DNA of 64,000 nt from an uncultured Bacteroides sp. (GTDB taxonomy: Bacteria > Bacteroidota > Bacteroidia > Bacteroidales > Bacteroidaceae), in the NCBI RefSeq assembly GCF_900547205.1, contig NZ_URFY01000007.1, forward strand, positions 1 to 64,000, in the 5' to 3' direction. The notes under the pieces were generated by a model. The model searched no databases. It saw only the letters and a program-made list of their open reading frames with translations, and was not told the DNA's origin. Made by a program: the position numbers and the translations under genes. The first letter of the stretch is position 1. Every line of letters begins with the position of its first letter. This document shows positions 40,996 to 49,304 of this stretch, one piece after another.

Positions 40996-42990
40996 TCACA
41001 CCTTCTCCTTTATCAACCCCGTCCGGTAAGCCACCAGCAGCTTCTTCAAATCCTGAATCTGCGTCACCAGTTCTTTTCCTTTATCGGTATCCTTCACCAT
41101 CATCCGTTGCGAGTTAAATTCAAGAACGAAGTTGGTCGACTTAATATCAAGTCCCTCTTCAATCGCCTTCTGGCGAGACTGAAACGGTTCGTGCTGCACA
41201 AGCTGCATCCCGTGAGAATGATAAACCAACGTATATCCCGCAATTCCCGTCTCCGGCTGATACGCCTTCGAGAAACCACCGTCGATAACGAAAAGCTTGC
41301 CGTTCGCCTTCATCGGCTGTTCCCCCTGGATAGTCCTCACGGGCACATGACCGTTGATGATATGCGAATGAGGGCCCAACGCTCCAAATTCTTTCAGAAT
41401 CATATCACAAATCTTCTCCTCATTCCTCAACGTATAGTAAGCGCCTTTCTTCTCTTTTTGCAACTCCTTGTCTTCCACGAAGTAACGTTCAAAAGTAGCC
41501 ATCTTGTCCTTATCGAACAACGGAGCTTCCGGACCACACCACATATACCAGATATAATCCATCGCAAACTCCTTATCATCCTCCCCTTCCTCATCGAAGT
41601 AGGCGGTACGAATCAGTTGGTCGGCCTTGTCCAGCAACTTATGCCCCCAGTATTCTTTATTACGAATCTTGACGTGCTTGAAACTGCCATCCTCATTCAA
41701 CGGCACCGAAGCATGATAGAGCAGATTCGAGTTAGCCACCAGATACATTCCGCCATACGTAAACAGACAGCGCATATGCTTCTTCAACTTCTCACTATTC
41801 ATAAATGAATAATGTATCTTTTCCACCAGTTCGCGTTCTTCGTCCGTCAGTCGATACGGATGCTCCGGGTCCACGGTCGGGAAGTTGGTATCGCGCAAAG
41901 CGTACTCTTTTCCTTCGTAGACAAAGACACCCCGCTCGAAGTCAATCTTCTCCAGCAACTTACGGTCTGCCATGCCGAACTCGGGACGACGGTCGATGAT
42001 TTCGGCCTCCAGTTTAAACTGTATAATCGTGATAGCTTTGTGCATCTGAGTAATCAGACGCAGCGTTTTCTCATTATAATGACCGTCGGCAAAGTTCATC
42101 TTCGGCATGAAGATGCTGCAAGGATCGTCGGCATACGTATCCATAGCGAAGGTGGCAAGCGGAAGGAGGTTGATTCCGTAACCGTCCTCGAGGGTGCCGA
42201 GATTGCCGTAGCGCATGGACATACGGATGACGTTGGCGATGCAACTGTCGTTTCCCGAGGCGGCGCCCATCCAGAGGATGTCGTGGTTGCCCCATTGTAT
42301 GTCGAAATTGTGATAATTGCAAAGCGTATCCATGATGATGTGTGCCCCCGGGCCACGGTCGTAGATGTCGCCCACGATGTGCAGGGAGTCGATAGTCAGC
42401 CGTTGGATAAGGTTGCACATGGCGATGATAAAGTCGTCCGCCCGCTTGGTGGTGATAATCGTGCTGATAATCACATTGATGTAGGCATGCTTGTTGGGCT
42501 CAACCGTCGATTCGTGCAGAAGTTCCTGAATGATATAGGAAAACTCGGCGGGCAGGGATTTACGAACCTTAGAACGGGTATATTTGGACGACACGTTCTG
42601 GCACACCTTCACCAGTTGGTTCAGCGTGATGAGATACCAGTCGTCGATGTCCTTCTCGCGGTCTTTCACCAGTTGGAGTTTCTCTTCGGGATAGTAAATA
42701 AGTGTGCAGAGTTCCTTCTTCTCAGCTTCGCGGAGGGTATTGCCGAATATCTCGTTCACTTTGCGCTTCACGGCTCCCGAAGCGTTCTTGAGTACGTGTT
42801 GGAAGGCTTCGTATTCACCATGTATGTCTGTCAGAAAATGTTCCGTGCCCTTGGGCAGGTTCAAGATAGCCTCCAGGTTGATTATTTCCGTACTTGCATC
42901 GGCAATGGTAGGGAAACTGCGGGAAAGCAGTTGCAGGTAGCGAAGGTCGCTCACGATGCTTTCAGGAGTTATGTTACTTTGAGCAGTCAT
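40996..42990 (-). CDS. fbp: Fructose-1,6-bisphosphatase, class III
   Basis: A 664-residue gluconeogenic phosphatase of the Firmicutes/Bacteroidetes class III, unrelated in sequence to the E. coli enzyme. It has the calcineurin-like metal motifs FLTDIHGEYEAFQHVL (about 52-67), VGDIYDRGPGAH (about 207-218) and QWGNHDILWMG (about 231-241), with a late His in INGHVPV. Length matches the class (about 640-670). It lies 45 bases after the transporter gene on the same strand and probably shares its messenger. Confidence 0.96.
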   Translation of the reverse strand: MTAQSNITPESIVSDLRYLQLLSRSFPTIADASTEIINLEAILNLPKGTEHFLTDIHGEYEAFQHVLKNASGAVKRKVNEIFGNTLREAEKKELCTLIYYPEEKLQLVKDREKDIDDWYLITLNQLVKVCQNVSSKYTRSKVRKSLPAEFSYIIQELLHESTVEPNKHAYINVIISTIITTKRADDFIIAMCNLIQRLTIDSLHIVGDIYDRGPGAHIIMDTLCNYHNFDIQWGNHDILWMGAASGNDSCIANVIRMSMRYGNLGTLEDGYGINLLPLATFAMDTYADDPCSIFMPKMNFADGHYNEKTLRLITQMHKAITIIQFKLEAEIIDRRPEFGMADRKLLEKIDFERGVFVYEGKEYALRDTNFPTVDPEHPYRLTDEERELVEKIHYSFMNSEKLKKHMRCLFTYGGMYLVANSNLLYHASVPLNEDGSFKHVKIRNKEYWGHKLLDKADQLIRTAYFDEEGEDDKEFAMDYIWYMWCGPEAPLFDKDKMATFERYFVEDKELQKEKKGAYYTLRNEEKICDMILKEFGALGPHSHIINGHVPVRTIQGEQPMKANGKLFVIDGGFSKAYQPETGIAGYTLVYHSHGMQLVQHEPFQSRQKAIEEGLDIKSTNFVLEFNSQRMMVKDTDKGKELVTQIQDLKKLLVAYRTGLIKEKV

Positions 42991-43035
42991 ATTTATTTAT
43001 CCGTTTTAAGTTTTCAAATTTCTGTTTCATTTCTC

Positions 43036-44700
43036 TCAGCCCAGCAGGAACATCAGTAGCACTTGCGCGATAATCACCCGCATGAACATACACAACGGAT
43101 AAACCGTCGCATAGGCCACGGAAGGATTATCGCCGGGGATGGTATCGTTGGCATAGGTCAGCGCCATCGGATTTGCCATGCTTCCACACAACATTCCGGA
43201 CACGGTTCCGAAATCTATCTTCATCATCTTGAAGGCGACGAAACCTACCAATACCGTCGGAACAATGGTCAGCCCGACTCCCAAGCCAATCCACAGCAGC
43301 CCTTCGGGTCGGAAAACGGTGTCGAAGAAATGTGCTCCGGCATCCAGACCGAGACAGGCGAGATACATCGAAAGTCCCAGTGCACGCAGCATCAGATTGG
43401 CGCTGCGGGTGGTGTAGGTAATCATATGTATCCGTGGTCCGAAGGTTCCCAGCAACAGGCCGACGATAATCGGTCCACCTGCCAATCCCAGCTTCACAGG
43501 AGTGCTGACTCCGGGGATGGAGAAGGGAACGGCGCCCAATGCCAAACCCAGCACGATGCCGATGAATATGACAACGAGGTTAGGTTCTTTCAGGCTTTTC
43601 ACAGCGTTGCCCAGCACTTTCTCCACGTTGTGGATGGCGGCGGCTTCGCCTACCACCGTCAGTCGGTCGCCCAGCTGGAGTATCAGTCCCGGGGTGGCAA
43701 GCAGTTGCACACCCGAGCGGTAGACGCGGCTGATGTTGATTCCGTAGTGATTTCTCAGGCGGAGAGAGCCGAGTTTCTTGCCGTTCAGTTCGGGGCGGGT
43801 GACGACGATGCGTTGTGAAATCAGTTCGCTGTCGATTGCATTCCAGTCAATGTCCTCTTTGTTCCAATCCGTGTTTTCTTGTTCGCCGAAGAGGGCGGTC
43901 AAGGGCAAGGCGTCTTTCTCGGCGGCAATGACGAGCAGGCGGTCACCTTCTTTCAGCACTTTGTCCGAAGTGGGGATGGTGACGTGTCCGTCGCGCCACA
44001 GTCGGGAGATGACGAACTTCGCGTAGCTCATGTGAGCTATATCCTTGATGCTTTTATTGAAAATAGCGGGATTGTGTACTTGAAACGCTGCAATGTAGGT
44101 TTTGTTCGCAACGTCTTTCTCTTTTATTTCGAGGTCTTCCTTGCGGACCAGTATTTTACGGATGAGCAGCACGGCAAGTATGACTCCGACTACGCCCATC
44201 GGATAGGCTACGGCACATCCCAAGGCGGGGGTGTTGCTGTTCAGTCCCATTTGTTTGAGGGTTTGCTGCGCGGCTCCGAGTGCCGGGGTGTTGGTGGTGG
44301 CTCCGCACAGGATACCCACCATATCGGGAAGCGAGACGCCTGTCACGAAACTGGCGACTACCGTCAGCAATGTGCCCAGCAACACGACTCCCATTGCCAG
44401 CATATTCAGCGTCAACCCGCCTTTGCGGAAAGAGCTGAAGAATCCGGGACCGACTTGCAGACCGAGTGCATAAACGAAAATGACTAGACCAAAACTTTCG
44501 GCATAATTCAACATTTGTGCATCTACCGACAGACCGAAATGCCCGGCAAGGATGCCTGCAAAAAAGACAAAAGTGACTCCCAGAGTTACCCCCCAGAAAT
44601 GTATTCTTCCCAGCCCCAAACCGATGGCGGAAATTAATGAAAGTACCACAACGGCCTGTAAGGCAGAATGTTCGATGAATAGACTATTTAACCACTCCAT
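43036..44700 (-). CDS. AspT/YidE-family transporter with two TrkA_C domains
   Basis: A 554-residue inner-membrane protein. Two hydrophobic halves of about five segments each carry the AspT/YidE/YbjL repeat (LGLQVGPGFFSSFRKGGL with GATTNTPALGAAQ in the first, MYLACLGLDAGAHFF with GMLCGSMANPMALTY in the second). Between them (about 195-370) are two RCK_C/TrkA_C domains (for example GDRLLVIAAEKD and GDRLTVVGEAAA) that may bind nucleotides or ligand. Relatives exchange aspartate and alanine, or export dicarboxylates; the substrate here is unknown. A clean promoter precedes it. Confidence 0.92.
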   Translation of the reverse strand: MEWLNSLFIEHSALQAVVVLSLISAIGLGLGRIHFWGVTLGVTFVFFAGILAGHFGLSVDAQMLNYAESFGLVIFVYALGLQVGPGFFSSFRKGGLTLNMLAMGVVLLGTLLTVVASFVTGVSLPDMVGILCGATTNTPALGAAQQTLKQMGLNSNTPALGCAVAYPMGVVGVILAVLLIRKILVRKEDLEIKEKDVANKTYIAAFQVHNPAIFNKSIKDIAHMSYAKFVISRLWRDGHVTIPTSDKVLKEGDRLLVIAAEKDALPLTALFGEQENTDWNKEDIDWNAIDSELISQRIVVTRPELNGKKLGSLRLRNHYGINISRVYRSGVQLLATPGLILQLGDRLTVVGEAAAIHNVEKVLGNAVKSLKEPNLVVIFIGIVLGLALGAVPFSIPGVSTPVKLGLAGGPIIVGLLLGTFGPRIHMITYTTRSANLMLRALGLSMYLACLGLDAGAHFFDTVFRPEGLLWIGLGVGLTIVPTVLVGFVAFKMMKIDFGTVSGMLCGSMANPMALTYANDTIPGDNPSVAYATVYPLCMFMRVIIAQVLLMFLLG

Positions 44701-44723
44701 GTATTACTCAAATTAATAGGGCG

Positions 44724-44754
44724 CAAAGATAGAAACTATTTAGTCGAGCACAAA
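44724..44754 (-). promoter_or_regulatory. Promoter of the transporter-fbp unit
   Basis: On the minus strand TTTG (44751-44754), 19 bases, TATCTTTG (44724-44731): an exact consensus pair. Confidence 0.8.
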
Positions 44755-44903
44755 ACTTTTATGATTACATTTCACGAGCTATCGTCGCTACCGGAGTTAT
44801 TTCCGGTGTTATCAGTTCGATGGAATTTCGTCGGGAGAATGTTTTTTCATCGGGGGGAGATTAAAGAAAGGTGGTATTCTCAGGGAGGACCCGTCGGGGT
44901 GAC

Positions 44904-44984
44904 AAGGGTAGCTTGTCGAGATAGCTAACATTGCTTGTTAAGGTAGCTAACATTGCTTGTTACGATGCCTAACATTGCTTGTTA
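44904..44984. repeat. Second array of the 22-bp-period palindromic unit
   Basis: Three perfect cores TAACATTGCTTGTTA start at 44926, 44948 and 44970, exactly 22 apart. A degenerate in-register unit at 44904 keeps only GCTTGT. Spacers are agatagc, aggtagc and cgatgcc. The core differs from the array at 20128 by one base (A/T at position 6). The array ends 9 bases before the stop codon of the leftward lipoprotein gene, i.e. in its 3' flank. Confidence 0.88.
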
Positions 44985-44992
44985 TTTATCGG

Positions 44993-45439
44993 CTATCTTT
45001 TCCCCTGAAACTCCACGAAATTATCTCTTCCATCCAGATAACCGTTCAAGCTGTTTCCGCCGATGTATACATCATCCAGAAATGAAACATCCCTCGGCCC
45101 GTAAGACATTCGGATGGAGGTCTGAGCATAATTCTCCCAGCTCCATTGGAAATAATACTCCGATTCTTCCACGCGTCCGTTGGGATATTCTACGCGGATA
45201 TAGTCCACCCCCGTACGGTCCAGATAGAAATCCCATTCCTGCCGGCAACGATTCCCGGCTGCATCCCGATAAAAACTAACCCATGTGCGACTGCACAATT
45301 CGGAAGAACGGGAGTAGTATGCATTACCGATATTATCATCGTCATAAAAACTGTCTATTTCTACTTCACAAGAAGTAAGACTCACCATCATCACGGCTAT
45401 CAAAGCCCAACCTACGTATTTGAATGTGTTCGTTTTCAT
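44993..45439 (-). CDS. Lipoprotein of unknown function
   Basis: A 148-residue exported protein with a lipobox LTSC (lipidated Cys about residue 24). The mature part starts acidic (EVEIDSFYDDD) and continues beta-rich and aromatic, with RTWVSFYRDAAGNRCRQEW, YIRVEYPNGRVEESEYYFQW and ENYAQTSIRMSYG, suggesting a small lipocalin-like barrel. Cysteines at SELCSRT and GNRCRQE could pair. No family was recognised. A minus-strand TACTTTTG box at 45488-45495 lies about 50 bases before the start. The gene is flanked on both sides by 22-bp-period repeats. Confidence 0.75.
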   Translation of the reverse strand: MKTNTFKYVGWALIAVMMVSLTSCEVEIDSFYDDDNIGNAYYSRSSELCSRTWVSFYRDAAGNRCRQEWDFYLDRTGVDYIRVEYPNGRVEESEYYFQWSWENYAQTSIRMSYGPRDVSFLDDVYIGGNSLNGYLDGRDNFVEFQGKR

Positions 45440-45527
45440 ATTCCTTTATTTTTAATGGTTATTATATCAATTATCTTTTCGTTAGGACAAAAGTAGGAAC
45501 TGAATTTTCCCTATGAAACTGAAATGT

Positions 45528-45563
45528 CCTAATCGTAAAGGGGAAATTGCCTAATTGTAAAGG
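45528..45563 (+). repeat. Two direct repeats CCTAATyGTAAAGG at 22-bp spacing
   Basis: CCTAATCGTAAAGG (45528-45541) and CCTAATTGTAAAGG (45550-45563), one mismatch, starts exactly 22 bases apart. They lie in the divergent control region between the lipoprotein and the MoxR gene, and may be regulator sites on one DNA face. Confidence 0.65.
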
Positions 45564-45605
45564 TAAATCCCCCACCGCCCTGCACGTTCAATCAAAGAAA
45601 TCTTG

Positions 45606-45613
45606 TATCTTTG
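45606..45613 (+). promoter_or_regulatory. -7 promoter box for the MoxR-VWA operon
   Basis: TATCTTTG, an exact match, 36 bases before the start codon at 45650. Confidence 0.65.
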
Positions 45614-45649
45614 CCCCTCACTAACAACTCATGAAATCATTTACCACCC

Positions 45650-47224
45650 ATGAAGTCAATCAAATCGCATATCACCCAACTGCTGAAATCCCTCAACGAA
45701 GGAGTTTTCGAGAAGGAACACACCATCGCCCTGTCACTGCTATCTGCCATGGCTGGCGAAAGCATCTTCCTGCTAGGCCCTCCGGGAGTAGCCAAGAGCT
45801 TGGTGGCCCGACGGCTGAAACTCGCCTTCAAGGATGCCGACGCCTTCGAATACCTAATGTCCCGATTCAGCACGCCCGACGAGATATTCGGCCCCGTCTC
45901 CATCTCGAAGTTGAAAGATGAGGACAGGTACGAGCGCATCACGAAAGGTTATCTGCCCACTGCCGCCATCGTCTTTCTCGACGAAATATGGAAAGCGGGA
46001 CCTGCCATCCAGAACTCGCTGCTGACGGTAGTCAACGAAAAGATTTACCGTAACGGACAGTTTACCGTGCTCGTGCCGCTGAAAGCTCTCATAGCCGCAT
46101 CCAACGAGCTACCCGCCAAAGGGGAAGGGCTCGAAGCCTTGTACGACCGTTTCCTCATCCGCCAATTCGTGGGTTGCATCGAGCAGGAGTTTGCTTTCGA
46201 CCAGATGATTTCTTCCATCCGCGAGGTGGAACCCGTGGTGCCCGAAAAGCTCCAGGTGGACGACGAACTCTATGCGAAGATTCAGGAGGAAAGCGAAAAG
46301 GTGGGGATTCACTACACCATCCTCGAGCTGATTCATACCATCAAACGGGAGATTGAACAGTACAACACGGGGCGCGAGGAAAACACCCCTCCTATTTATA
46401 TATCCGACCGTCGATGGAAAAAGATTGTCGGGCTGCTCCGCACGTCGGCCTACCTGAACGAGTCGCCGGGGATTCATTTCTCCGACTGCCTGCTGATGTG
46501 CGCTTGCCTGTGGGACGAAGTTTCGCAGTTGCCCGTCATCGAAGAGATAGTGGAGCAAGCCATCGCCCGGGGCATCAACACGTATCTGCTGGGAGAGAAA
46601 AGGCTGGAACAGAAACTGGACACGCTAAAGGAAAACATGAAGTCCGAACACAGCCTGCGGGAGGTGAGCGACCCCGGCATTCAGGTGGTAGATACGTTCT
46701 ATCACCGTGTGGAGGGGTATCGCATTGCCGGGAATCTGCTTATTTTTGCTTCCGACTATCAATCGCTGAAGAAGGATAGCAACCGATTGTTCTACGTTCA
46801 GCAAGATAAATTCCGTCCGGTCAACAAGGTGCTGAAAGCCTACGACTTCGTGAAGAACCGAAGCATTCCACAGAAGAATATCTACTCCCTCCGCAAAGGA
46901 CGACGCTCGGTTTTCATTGACAATCAAGAGTATTCGCTACTGTGTTATGACAATTGCGAACATCTTCCGGCTGCCTCCGACGAGAGTACACCTTTTGAAT
47001 TTATGCTTCAAGAAGTCATCGACCTCTTCCACCAGATGGAGGCGGAATACAAAAACATCTCCGAACGGGAAACCGCTTATACGAAGGAACATCTTTTCCT
47101 GAGCACCTCGCAAAAGAGCAAGATTAAGCGAATACTCGGAGAGACGGCGCAAATCATCGAAAGCTACCGCAACGAAATCCGCATCATCGCCCATGCCCAT
47201 GAACAAGAGAACAGAGACTATTAG
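45650..47224 (+). CDS. MoxR-family AAA+ ATPase (RavA-like)
   Basis: A 524-residue ATPase. Walker A is LGPPGVAKS (42-50), Walker B is IVFLDEIW (107-114), with sensor motifs in AASNELP and LYDRFLIRQF. The C-terminal part (about 310-524) is helical and charged, with no named domain, as in RavA-type proteins (E. coli RavA is about 500 residues). RavA/MoxR ATPases work with VWA-domain proteins in metal insertion or complex assembly. The next gene, overlapping by 32 bases, encodes exactly such a partner. What they act on here is not known. Confidence 0.9.
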   Translation: MKSIKSHITQLLKSLNEGVFEKEHTIALSLLSAMAGESIFLLGPPGVAKSLVARRLKLAFKDADAFEYLMSRFSTPDEIFGPVSISKLKDEDRYERITKGYLPTAAIVFLDEIWKAGPAIQNSLLTVVNEKIYRNGQFTVLVPLKALIAASNELPAKGEGLEALYDRFLIRQFVGCIEQEFAFDQMISSIREVEPVVPEKLQVDDELYAKIQEESEKVGIHYTILELIHTIKREIEQYNTGREENTPPIYISDRRWKKIVGLLRTSAYLNESPGIHFSDCLLMCACLWDEVSQLPVIEEIVEQAIARGINTYLLGEKRLEQKLDTLKENMKSEHSLREVSDPGIQVVDTFYHRVEGYRIAGNLLIFASDYQSLKKDSNRLFYVQQDKFRPVNKVLKAYDFVKNRSIPQKNIYSLRKGRRSVFIDNQEYSLLCYDNCEHLPAASDESTPFEFMLQEVIDLFHQMEAEYKNISERETAYTKEHLFLSTSQKSKIKRILGETAQIIESYRNEIRIIAHAHEQENRDY

Positions 47225-48626
47225 GCTGAAATACCTGCAGGACATCTACTACGAGAAACTGCAAGGCATCGCCTACGGCGTATTCGACGAGCATCTGCAC
47301 AACCGCATCATCCGCCCCGAAGAACTGGATGCGGATATTCACGTGTATTACCGTCACACCCTGCCTTCTCTGCAAGATTTCTACTCCCGCTACGCTTCGC
47401 AATGGGAGTATTTTCATGAAATGGACGATGCTTCGGACGCTAAATTCCTCCAATTCCTCAGGAACAGCGCCTACTCCTTTTCGATGAAGTATCATCTGGT
47501 GGACCTGAACGTGAAGTATTATCTGCAACGCTTCAACGTCCTCGGCCCGCGCACCAAGGAGTGGAAAGCCCTGCGGACACTCTTCTTCGACAAATGGCAC
47601 GCGCTGCTCTCCAACAACGAGTTCAACTACCAGATGGAGCATATCAACCAACTCTGCGAGGATTTCTACCGCCTGCAAATGACGCTTACCGGCAACCTCC
47701 CCGTTCGTGGCAACTCACGCCTTGTCTGGCTGCTCCGCAACCATAAGCAACTGGCAGACCAAATACTGGAATACGAGGATACCATCAAGCGAAACCCCGT
47801 CATCCGCAAACTGGTGGAACTACTGGGAAAGAAACACCAAAGCAGCCGGAAACGCTTTAAAATGACAGCTGGCATCCGACGAGAACAAATTGTGTCGCAC
47901 GCCACACGAAGCGACATCACAGGAATTACAGAAGGCAACGACCTCAACAGTCTTCTCCCCTTGGAATATTGTTACTTGGCGGAGAAGAGCCTGCAAACTG
48001 TTTTCTTCGAACGCTTCATCGAGAAACGCCTGCAAGTCATCGACTACCAATCGCACGAGAAGCAACCGATTAAAGACAAGAAAACCACAGGGAACGAAAC
48101 GTCCGAAGAAGCCGAAGGGCCGTTCATCGTCTGTCTGGATACCTCCGGCTCCATGGCGGGCGAACGGGAAAGAATCGCCAAATCGGTACTGCTAGCCATC
48201 GCCGAACTGACGGAGATTCAGCACCGGAAATGCTATGTCATGCTTTTCTCGGATGATATCGAGTGTATCGAAATTGACGATTTAGGCAACAGCTTCGACC
48301 GTCTTGTCGACTTTCTGTGCCAGACTTTCCATGGCGGCACGGACATAGAGCCTGTCATCACCCAAGCGTTGCGGAAAATTGGAGAAGAGGGATATGTGCA
48401 AGCGGACATCATCACCGTGTCCGACTTCGAGATGCGCCCCGTAGGCGAACTGCTGGCACGGAGCATAGAGCGGGCGAAAGCAAAGGAGACTAAAATGTAT
48501 GCCATTTCGCTGGGCGGCAAGAATGCAGAGACGAGTTATCTAAATTTATGTGATAAATATTGGGAATATAGTGTTCAGGACGCCAAAAATCTTAATAAAG
48601 ATAGATTGGAAGAATCAAAAACATAA
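47193..48626 (+). CDS. VWA-domain protein, partner of the MoxR ATPase (ViaA-like)
   Basis: A 477-residue cytoplasmic protein. The N-terminal 300 residues are helical and charged. The von Willebrand A domain (about 310-470) has the metal-ion-dependent adhesion site DTSGSMAGE (316-324), a threonine in HGGTDIEP and aspartate in TVSDFEM. E. coli ViaA has the same arrangement and similar length. Its start lies inside the ATPase gene (a second ATG at 47199 is also possible), so synthesis is coupled. The pair is a conserved chaperone-like unit; the client is unknown. Confidence 0.9.
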   Translation: MPMNKRTETIRLKYLQDIYYEKLQGIAYGVFDEHLHNRIIRPEELDADIHVYYRHTLPSLQDFYSRYASQWEYFHEMDDASDAKFLQFLRNSAYSFSMKYHLVDLNVKYYLQRFNVLGPRTKEWKALRTLFFDKWHALLSNNEFNYQMEHINQLCEDFYRLQMTLTGNLPVRGNSRLVWLLRNHKQLADQILEYEDTIKRNPVIRKLVELLGKKHQSSRKRFKMTAGIRREQIVSHATRSDITGITEGNDLNSLLPLEYCYLAEKSLQTVFFERFIEKRLQVIDYQSHEKQPIKDKKTTGNETSEEAEGPFIVCLDTSGSMAGERERIAKSVLLAIAELTEIQHRKCYVMLFSDDIECIEIDDLGNSFDRLVDFLCQTFHGGTDIEPVITQALRKIGEEGYVQADIITVSDFEMRPVGELLARSIERAKAKETKMYAISLGGKNAETSYLNLCDKYWEYSVQDAKNLNKDRLEESKT

Positions 48627-48661
48627 TCAATGTTATAAAACATACCGATTTGCTTGTTTTA

Positions 48662-48692
48662 TTTGCTAATTTCACAGAAGTCCGTATCTTTG
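48662..48692 (+). promoter_or_regulatory. Promoter of small RNA candidate 2
   Basis: TTTG (48662-48665), 19 bases, TATCTTTG (48685-48692): a perfect promoter with no gene behind it before the terminator at 48739. Confidence 0.78.
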
Positions 48693-48698
48693 CAATGT

Positions 48699-48766
48699 GT
48701 TTTTCATAGTATTAGATTTAAGGTTAACAAAAAAGATTGGCTGTCTGGGATAGATAGCCTTTTTTT
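48699..48766 (+). ncRNA. Small RNA candidate of about 70 bases
   Basis: Start inferred about 7 bases after the -7 box. The end is a stem GGCTGTCT/AGATAGCC (48739-48746/48752-48759) and seven T. The 5' half (about 48699-48738) is AU-rich and unstructured. No open frame was found. It resembles a compact regulatory RNA: single-stranded seed then terminator. It lies between the VWA gene and the tRNA-Ser promoter. Confidence 0.55.
48739..48766 (+). terminator. Terminator of small RNA candidate 2
   Basis: An 8-bp stem with one G-T pair, a five-base loop, then seven T. Confidence 0.85.
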
Positions 48767-48874
48767 ATGCCCGATAGGGAAAGACATCAAAAAAAAATTC
48801 ACCCGTTTAATATTTGAAACTTAGGAATTTACGTACTTTCGGAGAAAATAAGTAAAAAAAATATTGCTAAAAGA

Positions 48875-48906
48875 TTTGCATAGTCCAAAAGTTCCCCCTA
48901 TATTTG
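48875..48906 (+). promoter_or_regulatory. Promoter of tRNA-Ser(GCT)
   Basis: TTTG (48875-48878), 20 bases, TATATTTG (48899-48906). Transcription would start about 25 bases before the tRNA. Confidence 0.8.
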
Positions 48907-48937
48907 CACCGCATTTGAGAGAGAATGCTACTAAAAA

Positions 48938-49024
48938 GGAAGTTTGGGTGAGTGGCTGAAACCACCAGTTTGCTAAACTGACGTACGGGTTACCGTACCG
49001 CGAGTTCGAATCTCGCAGCTTCCG
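48938..49024 (+). tRNA. tRNA-Ser(GCT)
   Basis: An 87-base class II tRNA. The acceptor GGAAGTT pairs with AGCTTCC, discriminator G. The anticodon arm CAGTT-TGCTAAA-CTG carries GCT. A long variable arm (ACGTACGGGTTACCGTACC) and the T-arm CGAG-TTCGAAT-CTCG follow. No CCA is encoded. It reads AGC/AGU serine codons. Confidence 0.97.
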
Positions 49025-49036
49025 CAAAGTAAAAAT

Positions 49037-49070
49037 AAAAAGAGCTAAGTTTACAGACTTGGCTCTTTTT
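49037..49070 (+). terminator. Terminator after tRNA-Ser
   Basis: 14-base arms 49037-49050 and 49057-49070 (AAAAAGAGCTAAGT/ACTTGGCTCTTTTT, one G-T pair). The right arm ends in five T. Confidence 0.85.
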
Positions 49071-49087
49071 AAATCTACTAAAACTCC

Positions 49088-49159
49088 GGTGGGTTCGTCT
49101 AACGGTTAGGACACATGCCTCTCACGCATGTAATACGAGTTCGATTCTCGTACCCACTA
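49088..49159 (+). tRNA. tRNA-Glu(CTC)
   Basis: A 72-base tRNA. The acceptor GGTGGGT pairs with ACCCACT (G1-T72 wobble), discriminator A. The D-arm TCGTCTAACGGTTAGGA and the anticodon loop CTCTCAC carry CTC. The T-arm ACGAG-TTCGATT-CTCGT follows. No CCA is encoded. It follows tRNA-Ser by 63 bases, separated by a terminator. Confidence 0.96.
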
Positions 49160-49236
49160 CAAAATTACTTACCAGTTTATAAATAGCGCTTTAGCTGTTA
49201 TTAAATGAATTTTATATTCTATTAAATTAGAAGAAA

Positions 49237-49267
49237 AAGGCAGTTCAATCAGACTGCCTTATTTTTT
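49237..49267 (+). terminator. Terminator after tRNA-Glu
   Basis: An 8-bp stem AAGGCAGT/ACTGCCTT and a seven-T tail. Confidence 0.85.
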
Positions 49268-49304
49268 TATATACATTTGTATCCACTAATAAAAAAATAA
49301 AACA

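Noticed and set aside
41812..43059. 415-codon frame on the plus strand
   Set aside because: It lies wholly antisense to class III fbp, which has clear motifs and normal length.
48938..49159. tRNA pair as the site of an integrated element
   Set aside because: Both tRNAs are complete, no integrase is near, and no duplicated tRNA end was seen downstream.
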